Shown in pieces: positions 41,001 to 53,356 of a stretch of 64,000 nt of DNA. The notes under the pieces were generated by a model. It saw only the letters and a program-made list of their open reading frames with translations. It was not told the DNA's origin and ran no database searches. A program made the translations under genes and the position numbers. The stretch is from Petrolisthes cinctipes (taxonomy: Eukaryota; Arthropoda; Malacostraca; Decapoda; Porcellanidae): assembly GCA_033782935.1 (NCBI GenBank), contig JAWQEG010000259.1:3946001-4010000 (forward strand), read 5' to 3'. Positions within the stretch are counted from its first letter, which is position 1, and the number at the start of each line of letters is the position of its first letter.

Positions 41001-43954
41001 AATATCGATTTTCAGCATGTTTTTAGCCTATATTTTGAAAATATTCTAGCACAGTGTAGGCATGTACAGATTGCTTCTGGGACCCCAAAATATTGAATTT
41101 TCGGGTGTTTTGAGCCTGAATTTGAGATATAAACGGGTACAGAAGATATTGACTTTGGGCATCTAAAATATCGATTTTCAGCATTTTTTGGGCCTGTATT
41201 TTGAAAATACTTTAACACTGATGTACAGATTGCTTCTGGGACCCCAAAATATTGAATTTTCGGGTGTTTTGAGCCTGAATTTGAGATATAAACGGGTACT
41301 GAAGATGCATGCACATATCGACTTTTGGGCACCTAAAAGATCGATTTTCAGTATGTTTTGGGCATGTATTTTGAAAATACTCTAACACGGAGTAGGCATG
41401 TACAGCTCGCTTCTGGGACCCCTAAATATCGGATTTTCGGGTGTTTTGGGACTGAATTGGAGATATCGACTTTTTGGCACCTAAAAGATCGATTTTTAGC
41501 ATGTTTTAGCCTATATTTTGAAAATATTCTAGCACTGTACAGATTGCTTCTGGGACCCCAAAATATTGAATTTTCGGGTGTTTTGAGCCTGAATTTGAGA
41601 TATAAAAGGGTACAGAAGATACATGCACATATTGACTTTGGGCATCTAAAATATCGATTTTCAGCATGTTTTGGGCCTGTATTTTGAAAATACTCTAACA
41701 CTGAGTAGGCATGTACAGATTGCTTCTGGGACCCCAAAATATTGAATTTTCGGGTTTTTTGAGCCTGAATTTGAGATATAAACGGGTACTGAAGATGCAT
41801 GCACATATCGACTTTTGTGCACCTAAAAGATCGATTTTCAGTATGTTTTGAGCATGTATTTTGAAAATACTCTAACACGGAGTAGGCATTTACAGATCGC
41901 TTCTGGGACCCTTAAATATTGAATTTTCGGGTGTTTTGGGACTGAATTTGAGATATCGACTTTTTGGCACCTAAAAGATCGATTTTTAGCATGTTTTTAG
42001 CTTATATTTTGAAAATATTCTAGCACTGTACAGATTGCTTCTGGGACCCCAAAATATTGAATTTTCGGGTGTTTTGAGCCTGAATTTGAGATATAAACGG
42101 GTACAGAAGATACTTGCACATATTGACTTTGGGCACCAAAAATATCGATTTTCAGCATGTTTTGGGCCTGATTTTTGAAAATACTCTAACACGGAGTAGG
42201 CATGTACAGATCGCTTCTGGGACCCCAAAATTTCGAATTTTCGGGTGTTTAGGGCCAGAATTTGAGATATAAACGGGTACAGAAGATGCATGCACATATC
42301 GACTTTTGGGCACCTAAAAGATCGATTTTCAGTATGTTTTTGGCCTGTATTTTGAAAATACTCTAACACGGAGTAGGCATGTACAGATACCTTCTGGGAC
42401 CTCTAAATATCGAATTTTCGGGTGTTTTGGGACTGAATTTGAGATATCGATTTTTTGGCACCTAAAATGTCGATTTTTAGCATGTTTTTAGCCTATATTT
42501 TGAAAATATTCTAGCACTGTGTAGGCATGTACAGATTGCTTCTGGGACCCCAAAATATTGAATTTTCGGGTGTTTTGAGCCTGAATTTGAGATATAAACG
42601 GGTACAGAAGATACATGCACATATTGACTTTGGGCATCTAAAATATCGATTTTCAGCATGTTTTGAGCCAGTATTTTGAAAATACTCTAACACTGAATAG
42701 GCATGTACAGATTGCTTCTGGGACCCCAAAATATTGAATTTTCGGGTGTTTTGATCCTGAATTTGAGATATAAACGGGTACTGAAGATGCATGCACATAT
42801 CGACTTTTGTGCACCTAAAAGATCGATTTTCAGTATGTTTTGAGCATGTATTTTGAAAATACTCTAACACGGAGTAGGCATGTACAGATCGCTTCTGGGA
42901 CCCCTAAATATCGAATTTTCGGGTGTTTTGGGACTGAATTTTAGATATAAACGGGTACAGAAGATGCATGCACAAATCGACTTTTGAGCACCTAAAAGAT
43001 CGATTTTCAGTATGTTTTTGGCCTGTATTTTGAAAATACTCTAACACGGAGTAGGCATGTACAGATACCTTCTGGGACCTCTAAATATCGAATTTTCGGG
43101 TGTTTTGGGACTGAATTTGAGATATCGATTTTTTGGCACCTAAAATATCGATTTTCAGCATGTTTTTAGCCTATATTTTGAAAATATTCTAGCACAGTGT
43201 AGGCATGTACAGATTGCTTCTGGGACCCCAAAATATTGAATTTTCGGGTGTTTTGAGCCTGAATTTGAGATATAAACGGGTACAGAAGATATTGACTTTG
43301 GGCATCTAAAATATCGATTTTCAGCATTTTTTGGGCCTGTATTTTGAAAATACTCTAACACTGATGTACAGATTGCTTCTGGGACCCCAAAATATTGAAT
43401 TTTCGGGTGTTTTGAGCCTGAATTTGAGATATAAACGGGTACTGAAGATGCATGCACATATCGACTTTTGGGCACCTAAAAGATCGATTTTCAGTATGTT
43501 TTGGGCATGTATTTTGAAAATACTCTAACACGGAGTAGGCATGTACAGCTCGCTTCTGGGACCCCTAAATATCGAATTTTCGGGTGTTTTGGGACTGAAT
43601 TTGAGATATCGACTTTTTGGCACCTAAAAGATCGATTTTTAGCATGTTTTAGCCTATATTTTGAAAATATTCTAGCACTGTACAGATTGCTTCTGGGACC
43701 CCAAAATATTGAATTTTCGGGTGTTTTGAGCCTGAATTTGAGATATAAACGGGTACAGAAGATACGTGCACATATTGACTTTGGCATCTAAAATATCGAT
43801 TTTCAGCATGTTTTGGGCCTGTATTTTGAAAATACTCTAACACTGAGTAGGCATGTACGGATTGCTTCTGGGACCTCAAAATATTGAATTTTCGGGTGTT
43901 TTGAGCCTGAATTTGAGATATAAACGGGTACTGAAGATACATGCACAAATCGAC
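38091..43954 (-). repeat. 2,143-bp higher-order unit, about 2.7 copies
   Basis: Copy 1 is 38,091-40,233, copy 2 is 40,234-42,376, and copy 3 starts at 42,377 and decays after about 43,780, where a 1-bp deletion shifts the register. Copies 1 and 2 differ at only two positions I could find (38,790/40,933, and 40,191/42,334 near the unit end). Copy 3 carries about ten or more differences. Marks include GATTTCCAGCATG (copies 1 and 2), GAACCTAAAAG, AGAAGATATTGAC (10-bp deletion), AACACTGATGTACAG (7-bp deletion) and CAGCTCGCTTC. Confidence 0.88.
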
Positions 43955-46443
43955 TTTTGTGCACCTAAAAGATCGATTTTCAGTATGTTTTGAGCATGTA
44001 TTTTGAAAATACTCTAACACGGAGTAGGCATGTACAGATCGCTTCTGGGACCCCTAAATATCGAATTTTCGGGTGTTTTGGGACTGAATTTGAGATATCG
44101 ACTTTTTGGCACCTAAAAGATCGATTTTTAGCATGTTTTTAGCCTATATTTTGAAAATATTCTAGCACTGAGTAGGCATGTACAGATTGCTTCTGGGACC
44201 CCAAAATATTGAATTTTCGGGTGTTTTGAGCCTGAATTTGAGATATAAACGGGTACAGAAAATACATGCACATATTAACTTTGGGCACCAAAAATATCGA
44301 TTTTCAGCATGTTTTGGGCCTGAATTTTGAAAATACTCTAACACGGAGTATGCATGTACAGATCGCTTCTGGGACCCCAAAATATCGAATTTTCGGGTGT
44401 TTAGGGCCAGAATTTGATATATAAACGGGTACAGAAGATGCATGCACATATCGACTTTTGGGCACCTAAAAGATCGATTTTCAGTATGTTTTTGGCCTGT
44501 ATTTTGAAAATACTCTAACACGGAGTAGGCATGTACAGATACCATCTGGGACCTCTAAATATCGAATTTTCGGGTGTTTAAGGCCAGAATTTGAGATATA
44601 AACGGGTACAGAAGATGCATGCACATATCGACTTTTGGGCACCTAAAAGATCGATTTTCAGTATGTTTTTGGCCTGTATTTTGAAAATACTCTAACACGG
44701 AGTAAGCATGTACAGATACCTTCTGGGACCTCTAAATATCGAATTTTCGGGTGTTTTGGGACTGAATTTGAGATTTCGATTTTTTGGCACCTAAAATGTC
44801 GATTTTTAGCATGTTTTTAGCCTATATTTTGAAAATATTCTAGCACTGTGTAGGCATGTACAGATTGCTTCTGGGACCCAAAAATATTGAATTTTCGGGT
44901 GTTTTGAGCCTGAATTTGAGATATAAACGGGTACAGATGAAACATGCACATATTGACTTTGGGCATCTAAAATATCGATTTTCAGCATGTTTTGGGCCTG
45001 TATTTTGAAAATACTCTAACACTGAGTAGGCATGTACAGATTGCTTCTGGGACCCCAAAATATTGAATTTTCGGGTGTTTTGAGCCTGAATTTGAGATAT
45101 AAACGGGTACTGAAGATGCATGCACATATCGACTTTTGTGCACCTAAAAGATCGATTTTCAGTATGTTTTGAGCATGTATTTTGAAAATACTCTAACACG
45201 GAGTAGGCATGTACAGATCGCTTCTGGGACCCCTAAATATCGAATTTTCGGGTGTTTTGGGACTGAATTTGAGATATCGACTTTTTGGCACCTAAAAGAT
45301 CGATTTTTAGCATGTTTTTAGCCTATATTTTGAAAATATTCTAGCACTGAGTAGGCATGTACAGATTGCTTCTGGGACCCCAAAATATTGAATTTTCGGG
45401 TGTTTTGAGCCTGAATTTGAGATATAAACGGGTACAGAAAATACATGCACATATTAACTTTGGGCACCAAAAATATCGATTTTCAGCATGTTTTGGGCCT
45501 GAATTTTGAAAATACTCTAACACGGAGTATGCATGTACAGATCGCTTCTGGGACCCCAAAATATCGAATTTTCGGGTGTTTAGGGCCAGAATTTGATATA
45601 TAAACGGGTACAGAAGATGCATGCACATATCGACTTTTGGGCACCTAAAAGATCGATTTTCAGTATGTTTTTGGCCTGTATTTTGAAAATACTCTAACAC
45701 GGAGTAGGCATGTACAGATACCATCTGGGACCTCTAAATATCGAATTTTCGGGTGTTTAAGGCCAGAATTTGAGATATAAACGGGTACAGAAGATGCATG
45801 CACATATCGACTTTTGGGCACCTAAAAGATCGATTTTCAGTATGTTTTTGGCCTGTATTTTGAAAATACTCTAACACGGAGTAAGCATGTACAGATACCT
45901 TCTGGGACCTCTAAATATCGAATTTTCGGGTGTTTTGGGACTGAATTTGAGATTTCGATTTTTTGGCACCTAAAATGTCGATTTTTAGCATGTTTTTAGC
46001 CTATATTTTGAAAATATTCTAGCACTGTGTAGGCATGTACAGATTGCTTCTGGGACCCAAAAATATTGAATTTTCGGGTGTTTTGAGCCTGAATTTGAGA
46101 TATAAACGGGTACAGATGAAACATGCACATATTGACTTTGGGCATCTAAAATATCGATTTTCAGCATGTTTTGGGCCTGTATTTTGAAAATACTCTAACA
46201 CTGAGTAGGCATGTACAGATTGCTTCTGGGACCCCAAAATATTGAATTTTCGGGTGTTTTGAGCCTGAATTTGAGATATAAACGGGTACTGAAGATGCAT
46301 GCACATATCGACTTTTGTGCACCTAAAAGATCGATTTTCAGTATGTTTTGAGCATGTATTTTGAAAATACTCTAACACGGAGTAGGCATGTACAGATCGC
46401 TTCTGGGACCCCTAAATATCGAATTTTCGGGTGTTTTGGGACT
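43955..46443 (-). repeat. 1,179-bp tandem unit, about 2.1 copies
   Basis: Sites at 44,162, 44,806 and 44,840 recur exactly 1,179 bp later at 45,341, 45,985 and 46,019. Shared private marks are CAGAAAATACATGC, ATATTAACTTTGG, GGAGTATGCATG, GATACCATCTGGG, GAGATTTCGATT and ACAGATGAAACATG. I found no difference between the first two copies. A third, partial copy starts near 46,313 and departs at 46,444. Confidence 0.87.
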
Positions 46444-46715
46444 AAATTTGAGATATCGACTTTTTGGCACCTAAAAGATCGATTTTTAGCATGTTTTTAG
46501 CCTATATTTTGAAAATATTCTAGCACTGAGTAGGCATGTACAGATTGCTTCTGGGACCCCAAAATATTGAATTTTCCGGTGTTTTGAGCCTTTAATTTGA
46601 GATATAAACGGGTACAGGAGATACATGCACATATTGACTTTGGCATCTAAAATATCGATTTTCAGCATGTTTTGGGCCTGGATTTTGAAATTACTCTAAC
46701 ACGGAGTAGGCATGT
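46444..46715 (-). repeat. Diverged monomers at the inversion edge
   Basis: The last L monomer before the orientation switch carries an unusual cluster of private changes: TTTTCCGGTG, GAGCCTTTAATTTG (extra base), ACAGGAGATAC, GACTTTGGCATC (missing base), CCTGGATTTTG and GAAATTACTC. Typical L monomers elsewhere show none to two such changes. This suggests reduced homogenisation at the array edge. Confidence 0.8.
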
Positions 46716-46727
46716 ACATGCCTACTC
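46704..46727. repeat. 24-bp perfect palindrome at the head-to-head junction
   Basis: The sequence from GAGTAGGCATG to CATGCCTACTC is its own reverse complement over 24 bp, centred between 46,715 and 46,716 in TGTACA. To the left lies a minus-oriented L monomer, to the right a plus-oriented S monomer. Beyond the 24 bp the arms resemble each other only as two different members of the family do. The join is at the same register in both monomers. Confidence 0.93.
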
Positions 46728-49700
46728 AGTGCTAGAATATTTTCAAAATATAGGCTAAAAACATGCTAAAAATCGATCTTTTAGTTGCCAAAAAGTCGAT
46801 ATCTCAAATTCAGTCCCAAAACACCCGAAAATTCGATATTTATGGGTCCCAGAAGCGATCTGTACATGCCTACTCCGTGTTAGAGTATTTTCAAAATACA
46901 TGCTCAAAACATACTGAAAATCGATCTTTTAGGTGCACAAAAGTCGATATGTGCATGCATCTTCAGTACCCGTTTATATCTTAAATTCAGGCTCAAAACA
47001 CACGAAAATTCAATATTTTGGGGTCCCAGAAGCAATCTGTACATGCCTACTCAGTGTTAGAGTATTTTCAAAATTAAGGCCCAAAACATGCTGAAAATCG
47101 ATATTTTAGATGCCCAAAGTCAATATGTGCATGTATCTTCTGTACCCGTTTATATCTCAAATTCAGGCTCAAAACACCCGAAAATTCAATATTTTGGGGT
47201 CCCAGAAGCAATCTGTACATGCCTACACAGTGCTAGAATATTTTCAAAATATAGGCTAAAAACATGCTAAAAATCGACATTTTAGGTGCCAAAAAATCGA
47301 TATCTCAAATTCAGTCCCAAAACACCCGAAAATTCGATATTTAGAGGTCCCAGAAGGTATCTGTACATGCCTACTCCGTGTTAGAGTATTTTCAAAAAAA
47401 AAGGCCAAAAACATACTGAAAATCGATCTTTTAGGTGCCCAAAAGTCGATATGTGCATGCATCTTCTGTACCCGTTTATATCTCAAATTCTGGCCATAAA
47501 CACCCGAAAATTCGATATTTTGGGGTCCCAGAAGCGATCTGTACATGCCTACTCCGTGTTAGAGTATTTTCAAAATTCAGGCCCAAAACAAGCTGAAAAT
47601 CGATATTTTTGGTGCCCAAAGTCAATATGTGCATGTATCTTCTGTACCCGTTTATATCTCAAATTCAGGCTCAAAACACCCGAAAATTCAATATTTTGGG
47701 GTCCCAGAAGCAATCTGTACATGCCTACTCAGTGCTAGAATATTTTAAAAATATAGGCTAAAAACATGCTAAAAATCGATCTTTTAGGTGCCAAAAAGTC
47801 GATATCTCAAATTCAGTCCCAAAACACCCGAAAATTCGATATTTAGGGGTCCCAGAAGCGATCTGTACATGCCTACTCCGTGTTAGAGTATTTTCAAAAT
47901 ACATGCTCAAAACATACTGAAAATCGATCTTTTAGGTGCGCAAAAGTCGATATGTGCATGCATCTTCAGTACCCGTTTATATCTCAAATTCAGGCTCAAA
48001 ACACCCGAAAATTCAATATTTTGGGGTCCCAGAAGCAATCTGTACATGCCTATTCAGTGTTAGAGTATTTTCAAAATACTGGCCCAAAACATGCTGAAAA
48101 TCGATATTTTAAATGCCCAAAGTCAATATATGCATGTATCTTCTGTACCCGTTTATATCTCAAATTCAGGCTCAAAACACCCGAAAATTCAATATTTTGG
48201 GGTCCCAGAAGCAATCTGTACATGCCTACACAGTGCTAGAATATTTTCAAAATATAGGCTAAAAACATGCTAAAAATCGACATTTTAGGTGCCAAAAAAT
48301 CGATATCTCAAATTCAGTCCCAAAACACCCGAAAATTAGATATTTAGAGGTCCCAGAAGATATCTGTACATGCCTACTCCGTGTTAGAGTATTTTGAAAA
48401 TACAGGCCAAAAACATACTGAAAATCGATCTTTTAGGTGCACAAAAGTCGATATGTGCATGCATCTTCAGTACCCGTTTATATCTCAAATTATGGCCCTA
48501 AACACCCGAAAAATCGATATTTTGGGGTCCCAGAAGCGATCTGTACATGCCTACTCCGTGTTAAGAGTATTTTCAAAATTCAGGCCCAAAACATGCTGAA
48601 AATCGATATTTTTAGTGCCCAAAGTCAATATGTGCATGTATCTTCTGTACCCGTTTATATCTCAAATTCAGGCTCAAAACACCCGAAAATTCAATATTTT
48701 GGGGTCCCAGAAGCAATCTGTACATGCCTACTCAGTGCTAGAATATTTTCAAAATATAGGCTAAAAACATGCTAAAAATCGATCTTTTAGGTGCCAAAAA
48801 GTCGATATCTCAAATTCAGTCCCAAAACACCCGAAAATTCGATATTTAGGGGTCCCAGAAGCGATCTGTACATGCCTACTCCGTGTTAGAGTATTTTCAA
48901 AATACATGCTCAAAACATACTGAAAATCGATATTTTAGATGCCCAAAGTCAATATGTGCATGCATCTTCAGTACCCGTTTATATCTCAAATTCAGGCTCA
49001 AAACACCCGAAAATTCAATATTTTGGGGTCCCAGAAGCAATCTGTACATGCCTACACAGTGCTAGAATATTTTCAAAATATAGGCTAAAAACATGCTAAA
49101 AATCGACATTTTAGGTGCCAAAAAATCGATATCTCAAATTCAGTCCCAAAACACCCGAAAATTCGATATTTAGAGGTCCCAGAAGGTATCTGTACATGCT
49201 TACTCCGTGTTAGAGTATTTTCAAAATACAGGCCAAAAACATACTGAAAATCGATCTTTTCGGTGCCCAAAAGTCGATATGTGCATGCATCTTTTGTACC
49301 CGTTTATATCTCAAATTCTGGCCCTAAACACCCGAAAATTCGATATTTTGGGGTCCCAGAAGCGATCTGTACATGCCTACTCCGTGTTAGAGTATTTTCA
49401 AAATACAGGATAAAAACATACTGAAAATCGATCTTTTAGGTGCACAAAAGTCGATATGTACATGCATCTTCAGTACCCGTTTATATCTCAAATTCTGGCC
49501 CTAAACACCCGAAAATTCGATATTTAGAGGTCCCAGAAGGTATCTGTACATGCTTACTCCGTGTTAGAGTATTTTCAAAATACAGGCCAAAAACATACTG
49601 AAAATCGATCTTTTCGGTGCCCAAAAGTCGATATGTGCATGCATCTTTTGTACCCGTTTATATCTCAAATTCTGGCCCTAAACACCCGAAAATTCAATAT

Positions 49701-52700
49701 TTTGGGGTCCCAGAAGCAATCTGTACATGCCTACACAGTGCTAGAATATTTTCAAAATATAGGCTAAAAATATGCTAAAAATCGACATTTTAGGTGCCAA
49801 AAAATCGATATCTCAAATTCAGTCCCAAAACACCCGAAAATTAGATATTTAGAGGTCCCAGAAGGTATCTGTACATGCCTACTCCGTGTTAGAGTATTTT
49901 CAAAATACAGGCCAAAAAACATACTGAAAATCGATCTTTTAGGTGCCCAAAAGTCGATATGTGCATGCATCTTCTGTACCCGTTTATATCTCAAATTCTG
50001 GCCCTAAACACCCGAAAATTCGATATTTTGGGGTCCCAGAAGCGATCTGTACATGCCTGCTCCGTGTTAGAGTAATTTCAAAATTCAGGCCCAAAACATG
50101 CTGAAAATCGATATCTTTGGTGCCCAAAGTCAATATGTGCATGTATCTTCTGTACCCGTTTATATCTCAAATTCAGGCTCAAAACACCCGAAAATTCAAT
50201 GTTTTGGGGTCCCAGAAGCAATCTGTACAGTGCTAGAATATTTTCAAAATATAGGCTAAAAATCGATCTTTTAGGTGCCAAAAAGTCGATATCTCAAATT
50301 CAGTCCCAAAACACCCGAAAATTCGATATTTAGGGGTCCCAGAAGCGATCTGTACATGCCTACTCCGTGTTAGAGTATTTTCAAAATACATGCCCAAAAC
50401 ATACTGAAAATCGATCTTTTAGGTGCACAAAAGTCGATATGTGCATGCATCTTCAGTACCCGTTTATATCTCAAATTCAGGCTGAAAACACCCGAAAATT
50501 CGATATTTTGGGGTCCCAGAAGCAATCTGTACATGCCTACACAGTGCTAGAATATTTTCAAAATATAGGCTAAAAACATGCTAAAAATCGACATTTTAGG
50601 TGCCAAAAAATCGATATCTCAAATTCAGTCCCAAAACACCCGAAAATTCGATATTTAGGGGTCCCAGAAGCGATCTGTACATGCCTACTCCGTGTTAGAG
50701 TTTTTTCAAAATACATGCTCAAAACATACTGAAAATCGATCTTTTAGGTGCACAAAAGTCGATATGTGCATGCATCTTCTGTACCCGTTTATATCTCAAA
50801 TTCTGGCCCTAAACACCCGAAAATTCGATATTTTGGGGTCCCAGAAGCGATCTGTACATGCCTACTCCGTGTTAGAGTATTTTCAAAATTCAGGCCCAAA
50901 ACATGCTGAAAATCGATATTTTTGGTGCCCAAAGTCAATATGTGCATGTATCTTCTGTACCCGTTTATATCTCAAATTCAGGCTCAAAACACCCGAAAAT
51001 TCAATATTTTGGGGTCCCAGAAGCAATCTGTACATGCCTACTCAGTGCTAGAATATTTTCAAAATATTGGCTAAAAACATGCTAAAAATCGATCTTTTAG
51101 GTGCCAAAAAGTCGATATCTCAAATTCAGTCCCAAAACACCCGAAAATTCGATATTTAGGGGTCCCAGAAGCGATCTGTACATGCCTACTCCGTGTTAGA
51201 GTTTTTTCAAAATACATGCTCAAAACATACTGAAAATCGATCTTTTAGGTGCACAAAAGTCGATATGTGCATGCATCTTCAGTACCCGTTTATATCTCAA
51301 ATTCTGGCCCTAAACATCCGAAAATTCGATATTTTGGGGTCCCAGAAGCGATCTGTACATGCCTACTCCGTGTTAGAGTATTTTCAAAATACATGCTCAA
51401 AACATACTGAAAATCGATCTTTTAGGTGCACAAATGTCGATATGTGTATGCATCTTCAGTACCCGTTTATATCTCAAATTCCGGCTCAAAACACCCGAAA
51501 ATTAAATATTTTGGGGTCCCAGAAGCAATCTGTACATGCCTACTCAGTGTTAGAGTATTTTCAAAATACAGGCCCAAAATATGCTGAAAATCGATATTTT
51601 AGATGCCCAAAGTCAATATGTGCATGTATCTTCTGTACCCGTTTATATATCAAATTCAGGCTCAAAACACCCGAAAATTCAATATTTTGGGGTCCCAGAA
51701 GCAATCTGTACATGCCTACACAGTGCTAGAATATTTTAAAAATATAGGCTAAAAACATGCTAAAAATTGACATTTTAGGTGAAAAAAAATCGATATCTCA
51801 AATTCAGTCCCAAAACACCCGAAAATTCGATATTTAGAGGTCCCAGAAGGTATCTGTACATGCCTACTCAGTGATAGAGTATTTTCAAAATACAGGCCAA
51901 AAACATACTGAAAATCGATCTTTTAGGTGCCCAAAAGTCGATATGTGCATGCATCTTCTGTACCCGTTTATATCTCAAATTCAGTCCCAAAACACCCGAA
52001 AATTCGATATTTAGGGGTCCCAGAAGCGATCTGTACATGCCTACTCCGTGTTAGAGTATTTTCAAAATACATGCTCAAAACATACTGAAAATCGATATTT
52101 TAGATGCCCAAAGTCAATATGTGCATGTATCTTCTGTACCCGTTTATATCTCAAATTCAGGCTCAAAACACCCGAAAATTCAATATTTTGGGGTCCCAGA
52201 AGCAATCTGTACATGCCTACTCAGTGCTAGAATATTTTCAAAATATAGGCTAAAAACATGCTAAAAATCGATCTTTTAGGTGCCAAAATATCGATATCTC
52301 AAATTCAGTCCCAAAACACCCGAAAATTCGATATTTAGAGGTCCCAGAAGGTATCTGTACATGCCTACTCCGTGATAGAGTATTTTCAAAATACAGGCTA
52401 AAAACATACTGAAAATCGATCTTTTAGGTGCCCAAAAGTCGATATGTGCATGTATCTTCTGTACCCGTTTATATCTCAAATTCTGGCACTAAACACCCGA
52501 AAATTCGATATTTTGGGGTCCCAGAAGCGATTTGTACATGCCTACTCCGTGTTAGAGTATTTTCAAAATTCAGGCCCAAAACATACTGAAAATCGATATT
52601 TTTGGTGCCCAAAGTCAATATGTGCATGTATCTTCTGTACCCGTTTCTTTCTCAAATTCAGGCTCAAAACACCCAAAAATTCAATATTTTGGGGTCCCAG

Positions 52701-53356
52701 AAGCAATCTGTACAGTGCTAGAATATTTTCAAAATATAGGCTAAAAACATGCTAAAAATCGATCTTTTAGGTGACAAAAAATCGATATCTCAAATTCAGT
52801 CCCAAAACACCCGAAAATTCGATATTTAGAGGTCCCAGAAGGTATCTGTACATGCCTACTCCGTGTTAGAGTATTTTCAAAATACAGGCCTAAATTAACA
52901 TACTGAAAATCGATCTTTTAGGTGCCCAAAAGTCGATATGTGCATGCATCTTCTGTACCCGTTTATATCTCAAATTCTGGCCCTAAACACCCGAAAATTC
53001 GATATTTTGGGGTCCCAGAAGCGATCTGTACATGCATACTCCTTGTTAGAGTATTTTCAAAATTCAGGCACAAAACATGCTGAAAATCGATATTTTAGAT
53101 GCCCAAAGTCAATATGTGCATGTATCTTCTGTACCCATTTATATCTCAAATTCAGGCTCAAAACACCCGAAAATTCAATATTTTGGGGTCCCAGAAGCAA
53201 TCTGTACAGTGCGAGAATATTTTCAAAATATAGGCTAAAAACATGCTAAAAATCGATCTTTTAGGTGCCAAAAAGTCGATATCTCAAATTCAGTCCCAAA
53301 ACCCCCGAAAATTCGATATTTAGGGGTCCCAGAAACGATCTGTACATGCCTTCTCC
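46717..53356 (+). repeat. First part of the plus-oriented block, mixed S/L order
   Basis: S and L monomers, mainly S-L-L trimers and S-L dimers, without one dominant long period. Monomers nearest the junction carry private changes (TTTTAGTTGCC, TTTATGGGTCC, TATCTTAAATTC, and a run of nine A at about 47,394-47,402). The part at about 46,985-47,365 shares CACACGAAAATTC and AAAATTAAGGCCC with 59,656-60,036 (offset 12,671). About 193 bp at 49,149 is repeated at 49,503 (offset 354 = 2 x 177), marked by CTTTTCGGTGCCC and CTTTTGTACCC. No genes are seen. Confidence 0.8.

Larger units (their letters stand above)
1..46715 (-). repeat. Minus-oriented satellite block
   Basis: I define plus orientation as the strand on which monomers read CTCAAATTCAG followed by CCCGAAAATTC. 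From the start of the window to 46,715 all monomers read in the complementary sense (for example GAATTTTCGGGTG then CTGAATTTGAG). I found no internal orientation change on this side. The block is a mosaic of sub-blocks with different higher-order periods, listed separately. Its left end lies outside the window. Confidence 0.95.

Noticed and set aside
46704..46727. Orientation switch as a simple fold-back chimera
   Set aside because: In a fold-back artefact the two arms would be mirror copies. Here they are different monomer types (L and S) with different higher-order context, and mirror symmetry stops after 24 bp. An assembly join is still possible.
47394..47402. Run of nine A as a poly(A) tail of a retroposon
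   Set aside because: It replaces a few bases inside an otherwise intact L monomer with no inserted sequence or target duplication; a local mutation or sequencing error is more likely.
51193..51729. A 178-codon open reading frame, and many similar ones of 60-178 codons on both strands
   Set aside because: They repeat with the satellite monomer, overlap in alternative frames, begin at arbitrary ATG codons in the repeat and change strand exactly at the array inversion. There is no recognisable domain or initiation context.
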